Source of the DNA: Pseudomonas sp. Irchel 3A7
GTDB taxonomy: Bacteria > Pseudomonadota > Gammaproteobacteria > Pseudomonadales > Pseudomonadaceae
NCBI RefSeq assembly: GCF_900187565.1
Contig: NZ_FYED01000002.1
Span: 367,193-431,192 of the forward strand
DNA: 64,000 nucleotides
Direction: 5' to 3'
Shown in pieces: positions 54,981-64,000 of this stretch (position 1 is the stretch's first letter; the number at the start of each line of letters is the position of its first letter). A program made the position numbers and the translations under genes. Under the pieces are notes generated by a model. That model had not been told where the DNA came from. It saw only the letters and a program-made list of their open reading frames with translations, and searched no databases.

Positions 54981-55853
54981 CTACGCGAACTCCTCACGCA
55001 ACATCGCCACAAACGCTTCCCGCGCCGGGTGCACCCCGGCGTTTTCATGCCAGTAGAACAGGTTGTCGATAGCGGTCAGCTCAGGGAATTCGTACCCCAC
55101 GCAACCCGCGCCCCTGGCGTACTGATCGAACACGCCCTTGGGCACCAGCGCCACCCCCGCCCCGGCGCTGACGCAGCCGACAATCGCGCCGTAACTGGCC
55201 AGGCTGACAATCGGCAGTGCCTGCCCCTGGCGTAACAGCCAATGCTCCAGCGCCGCCCGATACGGACACCCCTGGGGCCACATGAACACGGTCTTGTCGT
55301 GCAAATCCGCCATATCGCGCACCGGCCCGAGTGATGTCGAGGCAATCAGCAGCAGGTCTTCGCGGTACATCGGCGTGCGCTTGAGGTGCGAGCGCTCGAC
55401 ATCCACCGCAACGATGGCGCCGTCGAGGCGATGGCTCAGGGTGTCATCCAGCAACTGGCCCCAGGTACCGGTGGTCAACTCCAGCGCCACCGCCGGGAAA
55501 CGCTTATGGAATTTCGCCAGCAAGCGCGGCAAGCGACCGGTGGCCGAAGACTCGATGGCGCCGATGCGCAACGGCCCGGACGGTTCGGCTGACGGGTCCA
55601 CCGCGCGTTTGGCTTCCGCAGTCAGGGCCAGAATTTTCGAGGCATAGGCCAGAAAAGTCTGCCCCGACGGGCTGATGCGCAGCCCGCGACCCTCACGCAG
55701 AAACAGCGCGACGCCCAACTCCGCTTCCAGCGCCTTGATGCGCGCCGTGATGTTCGAAGGCACGCAATGCAGCAACTCGGCGGCACGGGCGATGCTGCCC
55801 ACCTCGGCCACGGTCTTGAACATTCGAATCTGGGCCAGCTCCATATACATCAC
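54981..55853 (-). CDS. LysR family regulator
   Basis: 290 residues, N-terminal helix-turn-helix (GSIARAAELLHCVPSNITARI) and a substrate domain with GPLRIGAIESSATGRLPRLL. An ATG three codons further down (MELAQIRMF) is an alternative start. Divergent from the EamA exporter gene at 55943 with an 89-base gap, so probably its regulator. The C-terminal cysteines (QGCPY, VGCVSAGAG) are unusual and may sense redox or a thiol. Confidence 0.9.
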   Translation of the reverse strand: MMYMELAQIRMFKTVAEVGSIARAAELLHCVPSNITARIKALEAELGVALFLREGRGLRISPSGQTFLAYASKILALTAEAKRAVDPSAEPSGPLRIGAIESSATGRLPRLLAKFHKRFPAVALELTTGTWGQLLDDTLSHRLDGAIVAVDVERSHLKRTPMYREDLLLIASTSLGPVRDMADLHDKTVFMWPQGCPYRAALEHWLLRQGQALPIVSLASYGAIVGCVSAGAGVALVPKGVFDQYARGAGCVGYEFPELTAIDNLFYWHENAGVHPAREAFVAMLREEFA

Positions 55854-55942
55854 TCAAAGTGAATGGTTTACGCAGTATAAGTCAGTTGTGGCGAACGATT
55901 CGAGTTCTGATACTCAACGCACCTGCCTCTCGGTGCACGACC

Positions 55943-56851
55943 ATGAATCTACTCACGCCCTCCTCCGGTTCTCCCTTGAAAATCATCCTGGCCATGGCCT
56001 TCGTGGTGGCCTGCTGGGGTTATTCTCCGACCGGTATCCACATCGGCTTGCAAACCTACGACCCGGTGCACCTGGCGTTGCTGCGCTTTTTGCTGGCATC
56101 GCTGTTCATGGCCGTGGTCGCGGTGTTCAGGGGTATTCGTCTGCCGAAACTGCGCGATGTGCCCCTGCTGATGGCGTTGGGTTTCTTTGCGGTAAGCCTG
56201 CATCACGTGGCGATCAATTTCGGCCAGCAGGGCGTCAGCGCCGGTGCATCGAGTGTGCTGGCACAGTCGACGCCCCTGTTCAGTACGTTGCTGGCGCGCT
56301 TCGTGTTCAAGGATCGGGTGAGCCTGTGGCGCTGGGGCTGCGTGATCCTGGGATTGATCGGTGTGGTGATTGTGGTGGCAGGCGACCGTGGCCTGGGCAG
56401 TATCGATGTCCACGGCTTGTTGATCCTGTTGGCGGCGTTGTCCTGGAGTCTTTACTTCGCCCTGCAAAAGCATCACACCGGGCGTTACGACGGGTTGACG
56501 CTGGTGTGCTACACGGTCTGGTCCGGCACGGCGCTGCTGTTGATTTTCTTGCCCGGGCTGGCGGATCAAGTGGCCAACGCCCCCCTGCGCGTGCAGTTTG
56601 CGGTCGCTGCCCTGGGGATTTTCCCGAGTGCCCTGGCGTACCTGGCCTGGGCTTATGTGCTGGCGCATGTGGACCTGAGCCGGGCGACGATGACGTTGTA
56701 TCTGGTGCCGCCGACGGCGATGGCGATGGCGTCCGTGGGGCTGGGTGAACGACCGACATTGATGGTGGCGGTGGGTGCGGTGGTGGTGTTGATCAGTGTG
56801 CTGGCGTTGAATCTGGAACGCAGGCCAGCGGTGCAGGTGGTTCGTGTCTGA
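55943..56851 (+). CDS. EamA/DMT family metabolite exporter
   Basis: 302 residues from the ATG at 55943. Ten hydrophobic segments in two EamA halves; the first half begins IILAMAFVVACWGYSPTGIHIGLQTYDPVHLALLRFL, shortened to its characteristic W-G and P-x-x-L-A-L-L-R-F. Such permeases export amino acids, purines or toxic metabolites. The divergent LysR gene likely controls it. Substrate unknown. Confidence 0.88.
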   Translation: MNLLTPSSGSPLKIILAMAFVVACWGYSPTGIHIGLQTYDPVHLALLRFLLASLFMAVVAVFRGIRLPKLRDVPLLMALGFFAVSLHHVAINFGQQGVSAGASSVLAQSTPLFSTLLARFVFKDRVSLWRWGCVILGLIGVVIVVAGDRGLGSIDVHGLLILLAALSWSLYFALQKHHTGRYDGLTLVCYTVWSGTALLLIFLPGLADQVANAPLRVQFAVAALGIFPSALAYLAWAYVLAHVDLSRATMTLYLVPPTAMAMASVGLGERPTLMVAVGAVVVLISVLALNLERRPAVQVVRV

Positions 56852-56879
56852 TCATTGTTTTGTGTTGAGGCATCTGGCC

Positions 56880-57038
56880 TCTTCGCGGGCAAGCCACGCT
56901 CCCACAGGTTTTGTGTCAGACCAGAATTATGTGTCCGACACAATCCTGTGGGAGCGGGCTTGCCCGCGAAGAGGCCGACACATTCAACATTGGTGCAGCC
57001 TGACACACCGCCATCGCGAGCAAGCTCGCTCCTACAGC
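56880..57038. repeat. Cluster of three REP units of two subtypes
   Basis: An outward pair of the GTGGGAGCGGGCTTGCCCGCGAA subtype (56880-56907 and 56948-56974) followed by a unit of the GTAGGAGCGAGCTTGCTCGCGAT subtype (57015-57038). A mixed triplet, unlike the doublets elsewhere. Confidence 0.8.
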
Positions 57039-57748
57039 GAAAACCGGTCCCGGCTGTTGGTCAGATGCAGCCACATCGCCGCCCGCGCCGCGTCCGGGTC
57101 CTGGCGCTTGATGGCGTTGAGGATCGCCTCGTGTTCGAGGTTGGCCAGTTGCCCGAGCTTGCTCAAATCCACTGCGCCGCGCTCCGCCGCATTGACCCGG
57201 GTGCGCGGAATCATGGCGCTGCCCAGGTGTTGCATGATCTCGGTGAAGCACAGATTGCCGGTGGCTTCGGCAATCAGCAGATGAAAGCGCCGGTCGGCTT
57301 CGACGCAACTGTCGTTGTTGGCCAGCAGGCTTTGATAGTCGTCCAGCGCTTGGCGCATCTGCGCCACGTGTTGATCGGTCCGACGGACCGCGGCCAGCGC
57401 TGCCGCCTGGGTTTCCAGGCCCATGCGAAGCTCCAGGATGCTGCGTACCCCCAGCGCCGTATCGACATTCAACCGTAGCCCCTGCTCCGGTGCCCGCTCC
57501 AGCACAAAGGTGCCGATGCCATGACGGGTCTCCACCAGCCCGGAGGCCTGCAATTTGGAGATCGCCTCGCGCACCACGGTGCGGCTCACCCCGTGTTCCT
57601 GAACGATCGAGTTCTCCGACGGCAGCTTGTCGCCAGGCGACATCTGCCCGAGCAAGATGCTCTGGGTCAACTTGTCCACCAGGTCGTGGGCCAGATTGTG
57701 ACTGCGCTTGCGGGCAGGTGCGTCGAGGTTTTCTTGCATGGCGATCAT
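57032..57748 (-). CDS. FadR/GntR family regulator (FCD domain) of the glucarate genes
   Basis: 238 residues. GntR winged helix (SENSIVQEHGVSRTVVREAI, residues about 44-63) and an FCD effector domain with the metal-binding His pattern (FHLLIAEATGN; NLEHEAIL). The ATG at 57739 is an equally plausible start. It diverges from gudP; a TTGTATGACAA site of the FCD-family TTGT-N3-ACAA type lies at 57815-57825 in between. Likely represses the glucarate genes until the sugar acid binds. Confidence 0.9.
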   Translation of the reverse strand: MIAMQENLDAPARKRSHNLAHDLVDKLTQSILLGQMSPGDKLPSENSIVQEHGVSRTVVREAISKLQASGLVETRHGIGTFVLERAPEQGLRLNVDTALGVRSILELRMGLETQAAALAAVRRTDQHVAQMRQALDDYQSLLANNDSCVEADRRFHLLIAEATGNLCFTEIMQHLGSAMIPRTRVNAAERGAVDLSKLGQLANLEHEAILNAIKRQDPDAARAAMWLHLTNSRDRFSL

Positions 57749-57814
57749 CCAAAGGCAGAGCTATCGGAATCGTAGCACTGCGCTCGTCCGGAATCTCAAG
57801 AAAACAGCGCATAC

Positions 57815-57825
57815 TTGTATGACAA
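57815..57825. promoter_or_regulatory. Candidate FCD-family operator TTGTATGACAA
   Basis: Perfect TTGT-N3-ACAA inverted repeat in the divergent gap. Related half sites TTGTATGA (57949) and TTGTGTTGGACAA (57909-57921) lie closer to gudP. Confidence 0.55.
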
Positions 57826-58020
57826 CACTCAACAAATTCCGCAAAAACACCTAAATCTTAGGTGATGAAAAACCACAAACAGCATAACAAACCTGCAAAT
57901 TATGGCGATTGTGTTGGACAAAGACGGTTGCAGATCGAAAAAATCTAGTTGTATGATGTCTATCAACAACGCAACACCTTGTCACACCCCGCATAAAAAT
58001 AACGAGTGGGAGAAAACGCA

Positions 58021-59367
58021 GTGAATACATCCATCTCAGGGATAGACAATGGCGCTGATTCGGCGCTGAAGTCCGCTATCTCGAAAGTCAAACGCCACGT
58101 CTTGCCGCTGTTCGTCATCATGTTCATCGTCAACTACATCGACCGCGTGAACATCGGCTTCGTCCGCGCCCACATGGAACACGACCTGGGCATCGGCGCT
58201 GCCGCCTACGGCCTTGGTGCCGGCCTGTTCTTCATCGGCTACGCGCTGTTCGAAGTGCCCTCCAACATCCTTCTGCAAAAAGTCGGTGCACGCATCTGGC
58301 TGACCCGCATCATGCTGACCTGGGGCCTGGTGGCGGCGGGCATGGCGTTCATCCAGAACGAAACCCACTTCTACATCCTGCGATTTCTGCTGGGTGTAGC
58401 CGAAGCCGGCTTCTTTCCCGGGGTGATCTACTACTTCACCCGCTGGCTGCCCGGGGTGGAGCGCGGCAAGGCGATTGCGATTTTCCTCAGCGGCTCGGCG
58501 ATTGCCTCGCTGATCTCCGGCCCCTTGTCCGGCCTGCTTCTGCAAATCAGCGGCCTGGGCATGCACGGCTGGCAATGGATGTACTTCATCGAGGGCATGT
58601 TCTCGGTGGGCTTGTGCGCCTTCGTCTGGTTCTGGCTGGACTCCAAACCCCACGACGCCAAATGGCTGACCCGCGACGAGCAGGACGCACTGGTCAAGGC
58701 CATCGACGACGAACAGCTTGCTCGCGAAGCGGCGACGCCGATCAAGCCGTCACTGGGCACATTGCTCAAGGACCGGCAGATCATCCTGTTCTGCGTGATC
58801 TACTTCTTCATCCAGCTGACCATCTACGCCGCGACCTTCTGGCTGCCGAGCATCATCAAGAAGATGGGCGACCTGAGCGACTTCCAGGTCGGGATGTTCA
58901 ACTCGATTCCATGGCTGCTGTCGATTGTCGGCATGTATACCTTCGCTTCGCTGTCGGCCAGGTGGAAGCACCAGCAAGCCTGGGTCGCCGTCGCCCTGCT
59001 GATCGCCGCTGCCGGGATGTTCATGTCCACCACAGGCGGGCCGATTTTCGCCTTCGTGGCAATCTGCTTTGCCGCGCTGGGTTTCAAATCGGCGTCATCG
59101 CTGTTCTGGCCGATTCCCCAGGCTTATCTGGATGCACGCATCGCCGCGGGCGTCATCGCGCTGATCAACTCGGTGGGCAACCTTGGCGGCTTCGTCGCGC
59201 CGACCACTTTCGGCCTGCTCGAAGAACGCACCGGCTCCATTCAGGGCGGGCTGTATGGTTTGGCCGCCACCTCGATCATCGCTGCGATCATCGTCTTCGC
59301 CGCCCGCAACAAACCCAAGGCCGCCTCCGCCATTGCACCGGGCAAACCAGCGAGCCATCACGCCTGA
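58021..59367 (+). CDS. gudP: Glucarate/galactarate MFS transporter
   Basis: 448 residues from the GTG at 58021 (GGGAG upstream); a GTG at 58006 is possible. Twelve hydrophobic segments and the ACS/anion:cation symporter signature NYIDRVNIGFVRAHMEHDLGI followed by GYALFEVPSNILLQKVGARIWLTRIM, typical of GudP-like glucarate transporters. It takes up the hexarate for GudD, the next gene (39-base gap). Confidence 0.9.
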   Translation: MNTSISGIDNGADSALKSAISKVKRHVLPLFVIMFIVNYIDRVNIGFVRAHMEHDLGIGAAAYGLGAGLFFIGYALFEVPSNILLQKVGARIWLTRIMLTWGLVAAGMAFIQNETHFYILRFLLGVAEAGFFPGVIYYFTRWLPGVERGKAIAIFLSGSAIASLISGPLSGLLLQISGLGMHGWQWMYFIEGMFSVGLCAFVWFWLDSKPHDAKWLTRDEQDALVKAIDDEQLAREAATPIKPSLGTLLKDRQIILFCVIYFFIQLTIYAATFWLPSIIKKMGDLSDFQVGMFNSIPWLLSIVGMYTFASLSARWKHQQAWVAVALLIAAAGMFMSTTGGPIFAFVAICFAALGFKSASSLFWPIPQAYLDARIAAGVIALINSVGNLGGFVAPTTFGLLEERTGSIQGGLYGLAATSIIAAIIVFAARNKPKAASAIAPGKPASHHA

Positions 59368-59406
59368 AGCATCACGCCTGAACACAAGTTCTCAAAGGAT
59401 AAGAAA

Positions 59407-60750
59407 ATGACCGCACAAGAAGCCGCCAAAGCCCCGATCATCACCAGCATGCAGGTTGTTCCAGTGGCCGGCCACGATGGCATGCTGCTCAACCTGAGCG
59501 GCGCCCACGGCCCGTTTTTCACCCGCAACATCGTGATCCTCAAGGACAACGCCGGCCACACCGGCGTCGGCGAAGTACCGGGCGGCGAACGCATTCGCCA
59601 GACCCTCGAAGACGCCCGCAGCCTGGTGGTCGGCAGCCCGATCGGCACCTATCAGAAGATACTCAACCAGGTGCGCCAGACCTTCGCCGACCGCGATGCC
59701 GGCGGACGCGGTTTGCAGACCTTCGACCTGCGCATCACCATTCACGCCGTCACCGGCCTAGAAGCCGCGCTGCTCGATTTGCTCGGCCAGCATCTGGACG
59801 TGCCAGTGGCCGCCCTGCTCGGTGAAGGTCAGCAACGTAATGAAGTGAAGATGCTCGGTTATCTGTTTTATGTCGGTGATCGCAACGAAACGGATCTGGC
59901 CTACCGCAGCGAACCGGACGCCGACAACGACTGGTTCCGCGTGCGTCACGAAAAAGCCATGACCACCGACGCCGTGGTGCGCCTCGCCGAAGCCGCCCAT
60001 GCGCGGTATGGCTTCAAGGACTTCAAGCTCAAGGGTGGTGTGCTCAGTGGCGATGCCGAAATCGAAGCAGTCACCGCCCTGGTGGAACGTTTTCCCGATG
60101 CGCGCATCACCCTGGATCCGAATGGTGCATGGTCGCTGAAAGAAGCGATCCGGTTGTGTCGGGACCAGCATCACGTACTGGCCTACGCCGAAGACCCCTG
60201 CGGCGCGGAACACGGTTATTCGGGCCGCGAAGTCATGGCTGAGTTCCGCCGTGCCACCGGCCTGAAAACCGCCACCAACATGATCGCCACTGACTGGCGG
60301 GAAATGGGCCACGCGATCCAGTTGCAATCGGTGGACATCCCATTGGCCGATCCGCACTTCTGGACGATGCAGGGTTCGGTGCGGGTCGCGCAGATGTGCC
60401 ACGAGTGGGGCCTGACCTGGGGATCGCATTCCAATAACCACTTCGACATTTCCCTGGCGATGTTCACCCACGTCGCGGCCGCCGCACCGGGTGAAATCAC
60501 CGCCATCGACACCCACTGGATCTGGCAGGACGGCCAGCGCCTGACCAAGGCTCCGCTGCAAATCGTCGACGGCTGCGTGCAAGTGCCACAAAAGCCGGGA
60601 TTGGGAGTCGAGTTGGATATGGACCAACTGGCCAAGGCCCATGAGCTGTACAAAGGCATGGGACTGGGTGCACGGGATGACAGCGTGGCCATGCAGTTTC
60701 TGATTCCGGGGTGGACGTTCGATAACAAGCGGCCGTGCCTGGTGCGCTAA
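59407..60750 (+). CDS. gudD: Glucarate dehydratase
   Basis: 447 residues of the enolase superfamily (mandelate racemase/glucarate dehydratase subgroup). KLKGGV contains the K-x-K catalytic pair, ITLDPNGAW a metal ligand, and the second-half His/Asp catalytic residues lie in [17 protein letters not shown]. It dehydrates D-glucarate to 5-keto-4-deoxyglucarate in the cytosol. Co-transcribed with gudP under the divergent FadR-type regulator. No downstream aldolase is in the window. Confidence 0.93.
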   Translation: MTAQEAAKAPIITSMQVVPVAGHDGMLLNLSGAHGPFFTRNIVILKDNAGHTGVGEVPGGERIRQTLEDARSLVVGSPIGTYQKILNQVRQTFADRDAGGRGLQTFDLRITIHAVTGLEAALLDLLGQHLDVPVAALLGEGQQRNEVKMLGYLFYVGDRNETDLAYRSEPDADNDWFRVRHEKAMTTDAVVRLAEAAHARYGFKDFKLKGGVLSGDAEIEAVTALVERFPDARITLDPNGAWSLKEAIRLCRDQHHVLAYAEDPCGAEHGYSGREVMAEFRRATGLKTATNMIATDWREMGHAIQLQSVDIPLADPHFWTMQGSVRVAQMCHEWGLTWGSHSNNHFDISLAMFTHVAAAAPGEITAIDTHWIWQDGQRLTKAPLQIVDGCVQVPQKPGLGVELDMDQLAKAHELYKGMGLGARDDSVAMQFLIPGWTFDNKRPCLVR

Positions 60751-60772
60751 GGACGGGATCACTGAACATCCC

Positions 60773-60801
60773 TGTGGGAGCGAACCTGCTCGCTCCCACA
60801 G
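60773..60801. repeat. Collapsed REPIN: compact hairpin after gudD
   Basis: TGTGGGAGCGA-acctgc-TCGCTCCCACA, an 11-bp perfect stem. It looks like a REPIN whose centre has been lost, leaving one REP-end hairpin 23 bases after the gudD stop. Confidence 0.75.
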
Positions 60802-60813
60802 GTGTTGAGTCAG

Positions 60814-61692
60814 TTAATTCATCTGTACCGTTTGCAGCAGCCATTCGCGAAATACCGTCATCGCCGACGTTTCCGGTCGCGACTGCAAACGGGTCAGCCA
60901 GTAGCTACCGGTGGTGATATGAATCGGGAAAGGCTGCTCGATCATATTTGCCGCCAATTGCCGCGAAAACATCAACGGCGGCGCCAGCGCCACACCTGCA
61001 CCTTGCAAAGCAGCCTCCATCATCGCCAGTGACGAGTCGAAGACAATGCTCCTCGGCGAAGGGCCCAGCGTCGAAAGCCCGGCAGCCTGAAACCACTCGG
61101 GCCACTCGTCCGTGCGGTACGAGCGCAACAGCGTCTGCCGCAAAAGATCGTTCGGCGATTTCATTTGCCGGGCAATCCCGGGCACGCACAACACCGACAG
61201 CGGCGCCTCGATCACCCGCACCGCTTCAATGCCATGCCACGCTCCCGCGCCAAAACGAATGGCGTAATCCAGCCCCTCGGCGGCGACATCCACCCGATTG
61301 TTATGGGTCGACAGGCGCAAATCCATAAACGGATGTTTCGCCTGGAAGTCCGCCAGTCGCGGCAACAACCAACCCACCGCAAAGGTCCCCACCGCCCCGA
61401 CCGTCAACACCTCGCGAAAATGCCCGCCTTCAAAACATTCCAGCGTTTCGGCGATGCGGTCGAAGCACTCGCGCAACACCGGCAACAGGGTTTCCCCTTC
61501 GCGGGTCAGCATCAGCCCGCGGGGCAAGCGTTTGAACAGGGTCACGCCCAATTGAGATTCAAGACCTTTGACCTGATGACTCACTGCCGCCTGCGTGACG
61601 CACAACTCCACCGCCGCCCGGGTAAAACTCAAGTGCCGCGCCGAAGCCTCGAAGGCGCGCAGTGCGTTAAGCGGTAATTGCGGCCGGATCAT
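60814..61692 (-). CDS. ampR: Beta-lactamase regulator AmpR
   Basis: 292 residues from MIRPQLPLNALRAFEASARH; close to P. aeruginosa AmpR throughout, including the helix-turn-helix ELCVTQAAVSHQVKGLESQL and the effector stretch AVGWLLPRLADFQ. AmpR is a LysR regulator that responds to peptidoglycan fragments: it represses ampC with UDP-muropeptide bound and activates it with 1,6-anhydromuropeptides. Divergent from ampC with a 149-base gap that would hold its operator. Confidence 0.92.
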   Translation of the reverse strand: MIRPQLPLNALRAFEASARHLSFTRAAVELCVTQAAVSHQVKGLESQLGVTLFKRLPRGLMLTREGETLLPVLRECFDRIAETLECFEGGHFREVLTVGAVGTFAVGWLLPRLADFQAKHPFMDLRLSTHNNRVDVAAEGLDYAIRFGAGAWHGIEAVRVIEAPLSVLCVPGIARQMKSPNDLLRQTLLRSYRTDEWPEWFQAAGLSTLGPSPRSIVFDSSLAMMEAALQGAGVALAPPLMFSRQLAANMIEQPFPIHITTGSYWLTRLQSRPETSAMTVFREWLLQTVQMN

Positions 61693-61763
61693 GCCAACTC
61701 CCAAATTTTTCTAATGGCTCATGCAAAATATCATCGGTTGTCCAATCTTGGCAGACTGCATAG

Positions 61764-62996
<1,233 letters not shown>

Positions 62997-63012
62997 TCTG
63001 AAACCCCTCACC

Positions 63013-63110
63013 GGTGGGAGCGATCCTGCTCGCGAAGAGGCCGACATTGATGTTGCCTGACACACCGCTTTCGTCGAAACGCCGCTTGGAGGCGGCTCGT
63101 TCCCACAGGT
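63013..63110. repeat. Diverged REPIN
   Basis: Left unit GGTGGGAGCGATCCTGCTCGCGAA intact; the right unit has been rearranged (CTTGGAGGCGGCTCGTTCCCACAGG). A degenerating copy. Confidence 0.7.
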
Positions 63111-63141
63111 AAATCATACGCCAAAACGTTGATGCGTCGAT

Positions 63142-63711
63142 TCAATCATCCGGCTGCTCAGGCGGCTTGGCGGGCTTCGCCGGTTTTGCGGGTTTTGCAT
63201 TCTTGGCGCCCTTGGCCGGGGCTGCCTCGGCGGCCACCGGTGGCGGGGCCGGTGGAGCCGCTTCCTGCTCGGCCACCGGCAGGGCGTCAACAGTTTCGAA
63301 GATTTTTTTCAGGTCGACCGACTTCGATTCCTCCCCCGAGCTTTCGAGTTTCTTCTCGCCGTCCTTGCCCACCAGAATCACTTTCGGCAACGCCCCGGCA
63401 CCGAGTTTCAACGCGCGGATCAGCGCCATGGTGTCCTGTTGGCCAAGGTCTTTGCCATCAAGTTGACCGGACATGTTCAACACGCTGTACACCCTGATGT
63501 TGCGCTGGGCGACCCCCTGCTTGTTGGCCGGATCTTCCAGGGATTTCTTCAGGTTCACCCAGACAGGATCAACGGTGCTGCGCGTGATCACGATCAACGG
63601 CCGGGCCCTGCCCTTGTCTATATCCAGAGGTGAATCGCCATCGGCGGCGAACAAGGGGCTGGCAACAGCCAGCAGGGTAGCCAGGGTCAGTGACCTGATG
63701 AGCATGCGCAT
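63142..63711 (-). CDS. Exported DUF4174-type protein with Lys/Pro/Ala tail
   Basis: 189 residues. Signal peptide ending near PLFA, then a thioredoxin-like fold (RPLIVITRSTVDPVWVNLKKSLEDPANK; ALPKVILVGKDGEKKLESSGE) that fits DUF4174. The last 50 residues are a low-complexity AKPAKPAKPAK tail. Probably periplasmic; function unknown. The repeat tail may vary between strains. Confidence 0.65.
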   Translation of the reverse strand: MRMLIRSLTLATLLAVASPLFAADGDSPLDIDKGRARPLIVITRSTVDPVWVNLKKSLEDPANKQGVAQRNIRVYSVLNMSGQLDGKDLGQQDTMALIRALKLGAGALPKVILVGKDGEKKLESSGEESKSVDLKKIFETVDALPVAEQEAAPPAPPPVAAEAAPAKGAKNAKPAKPAKPAKPPEQPDD

Positions 63712-63885
63712 CTCCTTTTGATATCCACGCTCTAATGATTGCGCATTGCGGCGTTCGTTCCGGTGACGCTTCGCAAATGTGTTCGGCCTTGCCCCAAGCT
63801 TAGGTCAGGGCGGTCATTGCGCAACAGGCTGGGCTAATCTGAAAACATCAAAGAGCGCTGGCTGAACCGCCGTGAGGACCCTCAT

Positions 63886-64000
63886 ATGAGCGCGCAGTTG
63901 AACCACACCATCGTCTGGTGCCGCGACAAACACCGGTCGGCACATTTTCTGGTCGAACTCCTCGGCCTGCCCGCTCCGGAACCGTTCGGGCCGATGCTGA
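63886..64000 (+). CDS. VOC family (glyoxalase-like) protein, start only
   Basis: The gene runs off the window end. The first 38 residues (MSAQLNHTIVWCRDKHRSAHF and onward to LLGLPAPEPFGPML) are typical of the VOC/bleomycin-resistance fold used by glyoxalase I and dioxygenases. GAGGA lies 8 bases before the ATG. Which VOC enzyme it is cannot be said from this fragment. Confidence 0.7.
   Translation, partial: MSAQLNHTIVWCRDKHRSAHFLVELLGLPAPEPFGPML

Overview
The window is a 64 kb piece of a Pseudomonas chromosome, most likely of the P. fluorescens complex. The evidence is the GC-rich coding style, the order folD / tRNA-Arg-His-Leu-His / tig-clpP-clpX-lon-hupB-ppiD, an adjacent ampR-ampC pair, and about 20 REP doublets (REPINs) of the GTGGGAGCGAGCCTGCTCGCGAA kind between genes. 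I see no insertion sequence, phage, integrase, rRNA operon, CRISPR array or origin. Part of the window is conserved core genome and the rest is accessory metabolism typical of soil and plant pseudomonads.

Layout. 1-1042: end of an ECF sigma factor and its anti-sigma factor. 1314-9054: an IclR regulator divergent from a seven-gene operon for a polyamine/opine-type ABC importer and a three-subunit HcnABC-like dehydrogenase, probably for uptake and oxidation of an unidentified opine or secondary amine. 9432-14515: a ZapE-like ATPase, an LRR-protein kinase fusion, a YebC-family protein and a short orphan VgrG. 14615-21718: a phosphonate locus with an FAD oxidase, an OPA-type transporter, two LysR regulators, phnW and phnX, converting 2-aminoethylphosphonate to acetaldehyde and phosphate. 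21953-28142: cytochrome b561, a D-cysteine desulfhydrase/ACC deaminase-like enzyme, fadH, a nitrilase-fold protein lacking its catalytic Lys and Cys, and an AraC regulator.

28146-40058 is the protein-quality-control core: a DUF2242 lipoprotein, ppiD, hupB, lon, clpX, clpP, tig, four tRNAs and folD. RpoH-type promoter motifs precede lon and clpX. A decayed tRNA-like sequence sits between hupB and its terminator. A 28-codon acidic ORF with an upstream ANR/DNR box lies at 28146-28429. 40297-54875 holds pbpG, small disordered or membrane proteins, a degenerate C39-like lipoprotein, terC, an NhaR-like regulator, a DHA1 exporter, sstT, yceH, a shikimate dehydrogenase paralogue, an AI-2E family permease and trhP. 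54981-64000 holds a LysR regulator and EamA exporter, a FadR-type regulator with a glucarate transporter and dehydratase, ampR-ampC, a DUF4174 protein and the start of a VOC protein.

The main points for a second look are: the REPIN inside the HcnABC-like operon, which lies in a 46-codon frame joined by ATGA overlaps to both neighbours; the tRNA-like relic after hupB; the ANR-box microgene; the two predicted pseudoenzymes; the complementary heptamer arrays at 14518-14602; and the tRNA-His plus terminator duplication. Domain, family and start-site calls come from reading the translated sequence; no database search was run.
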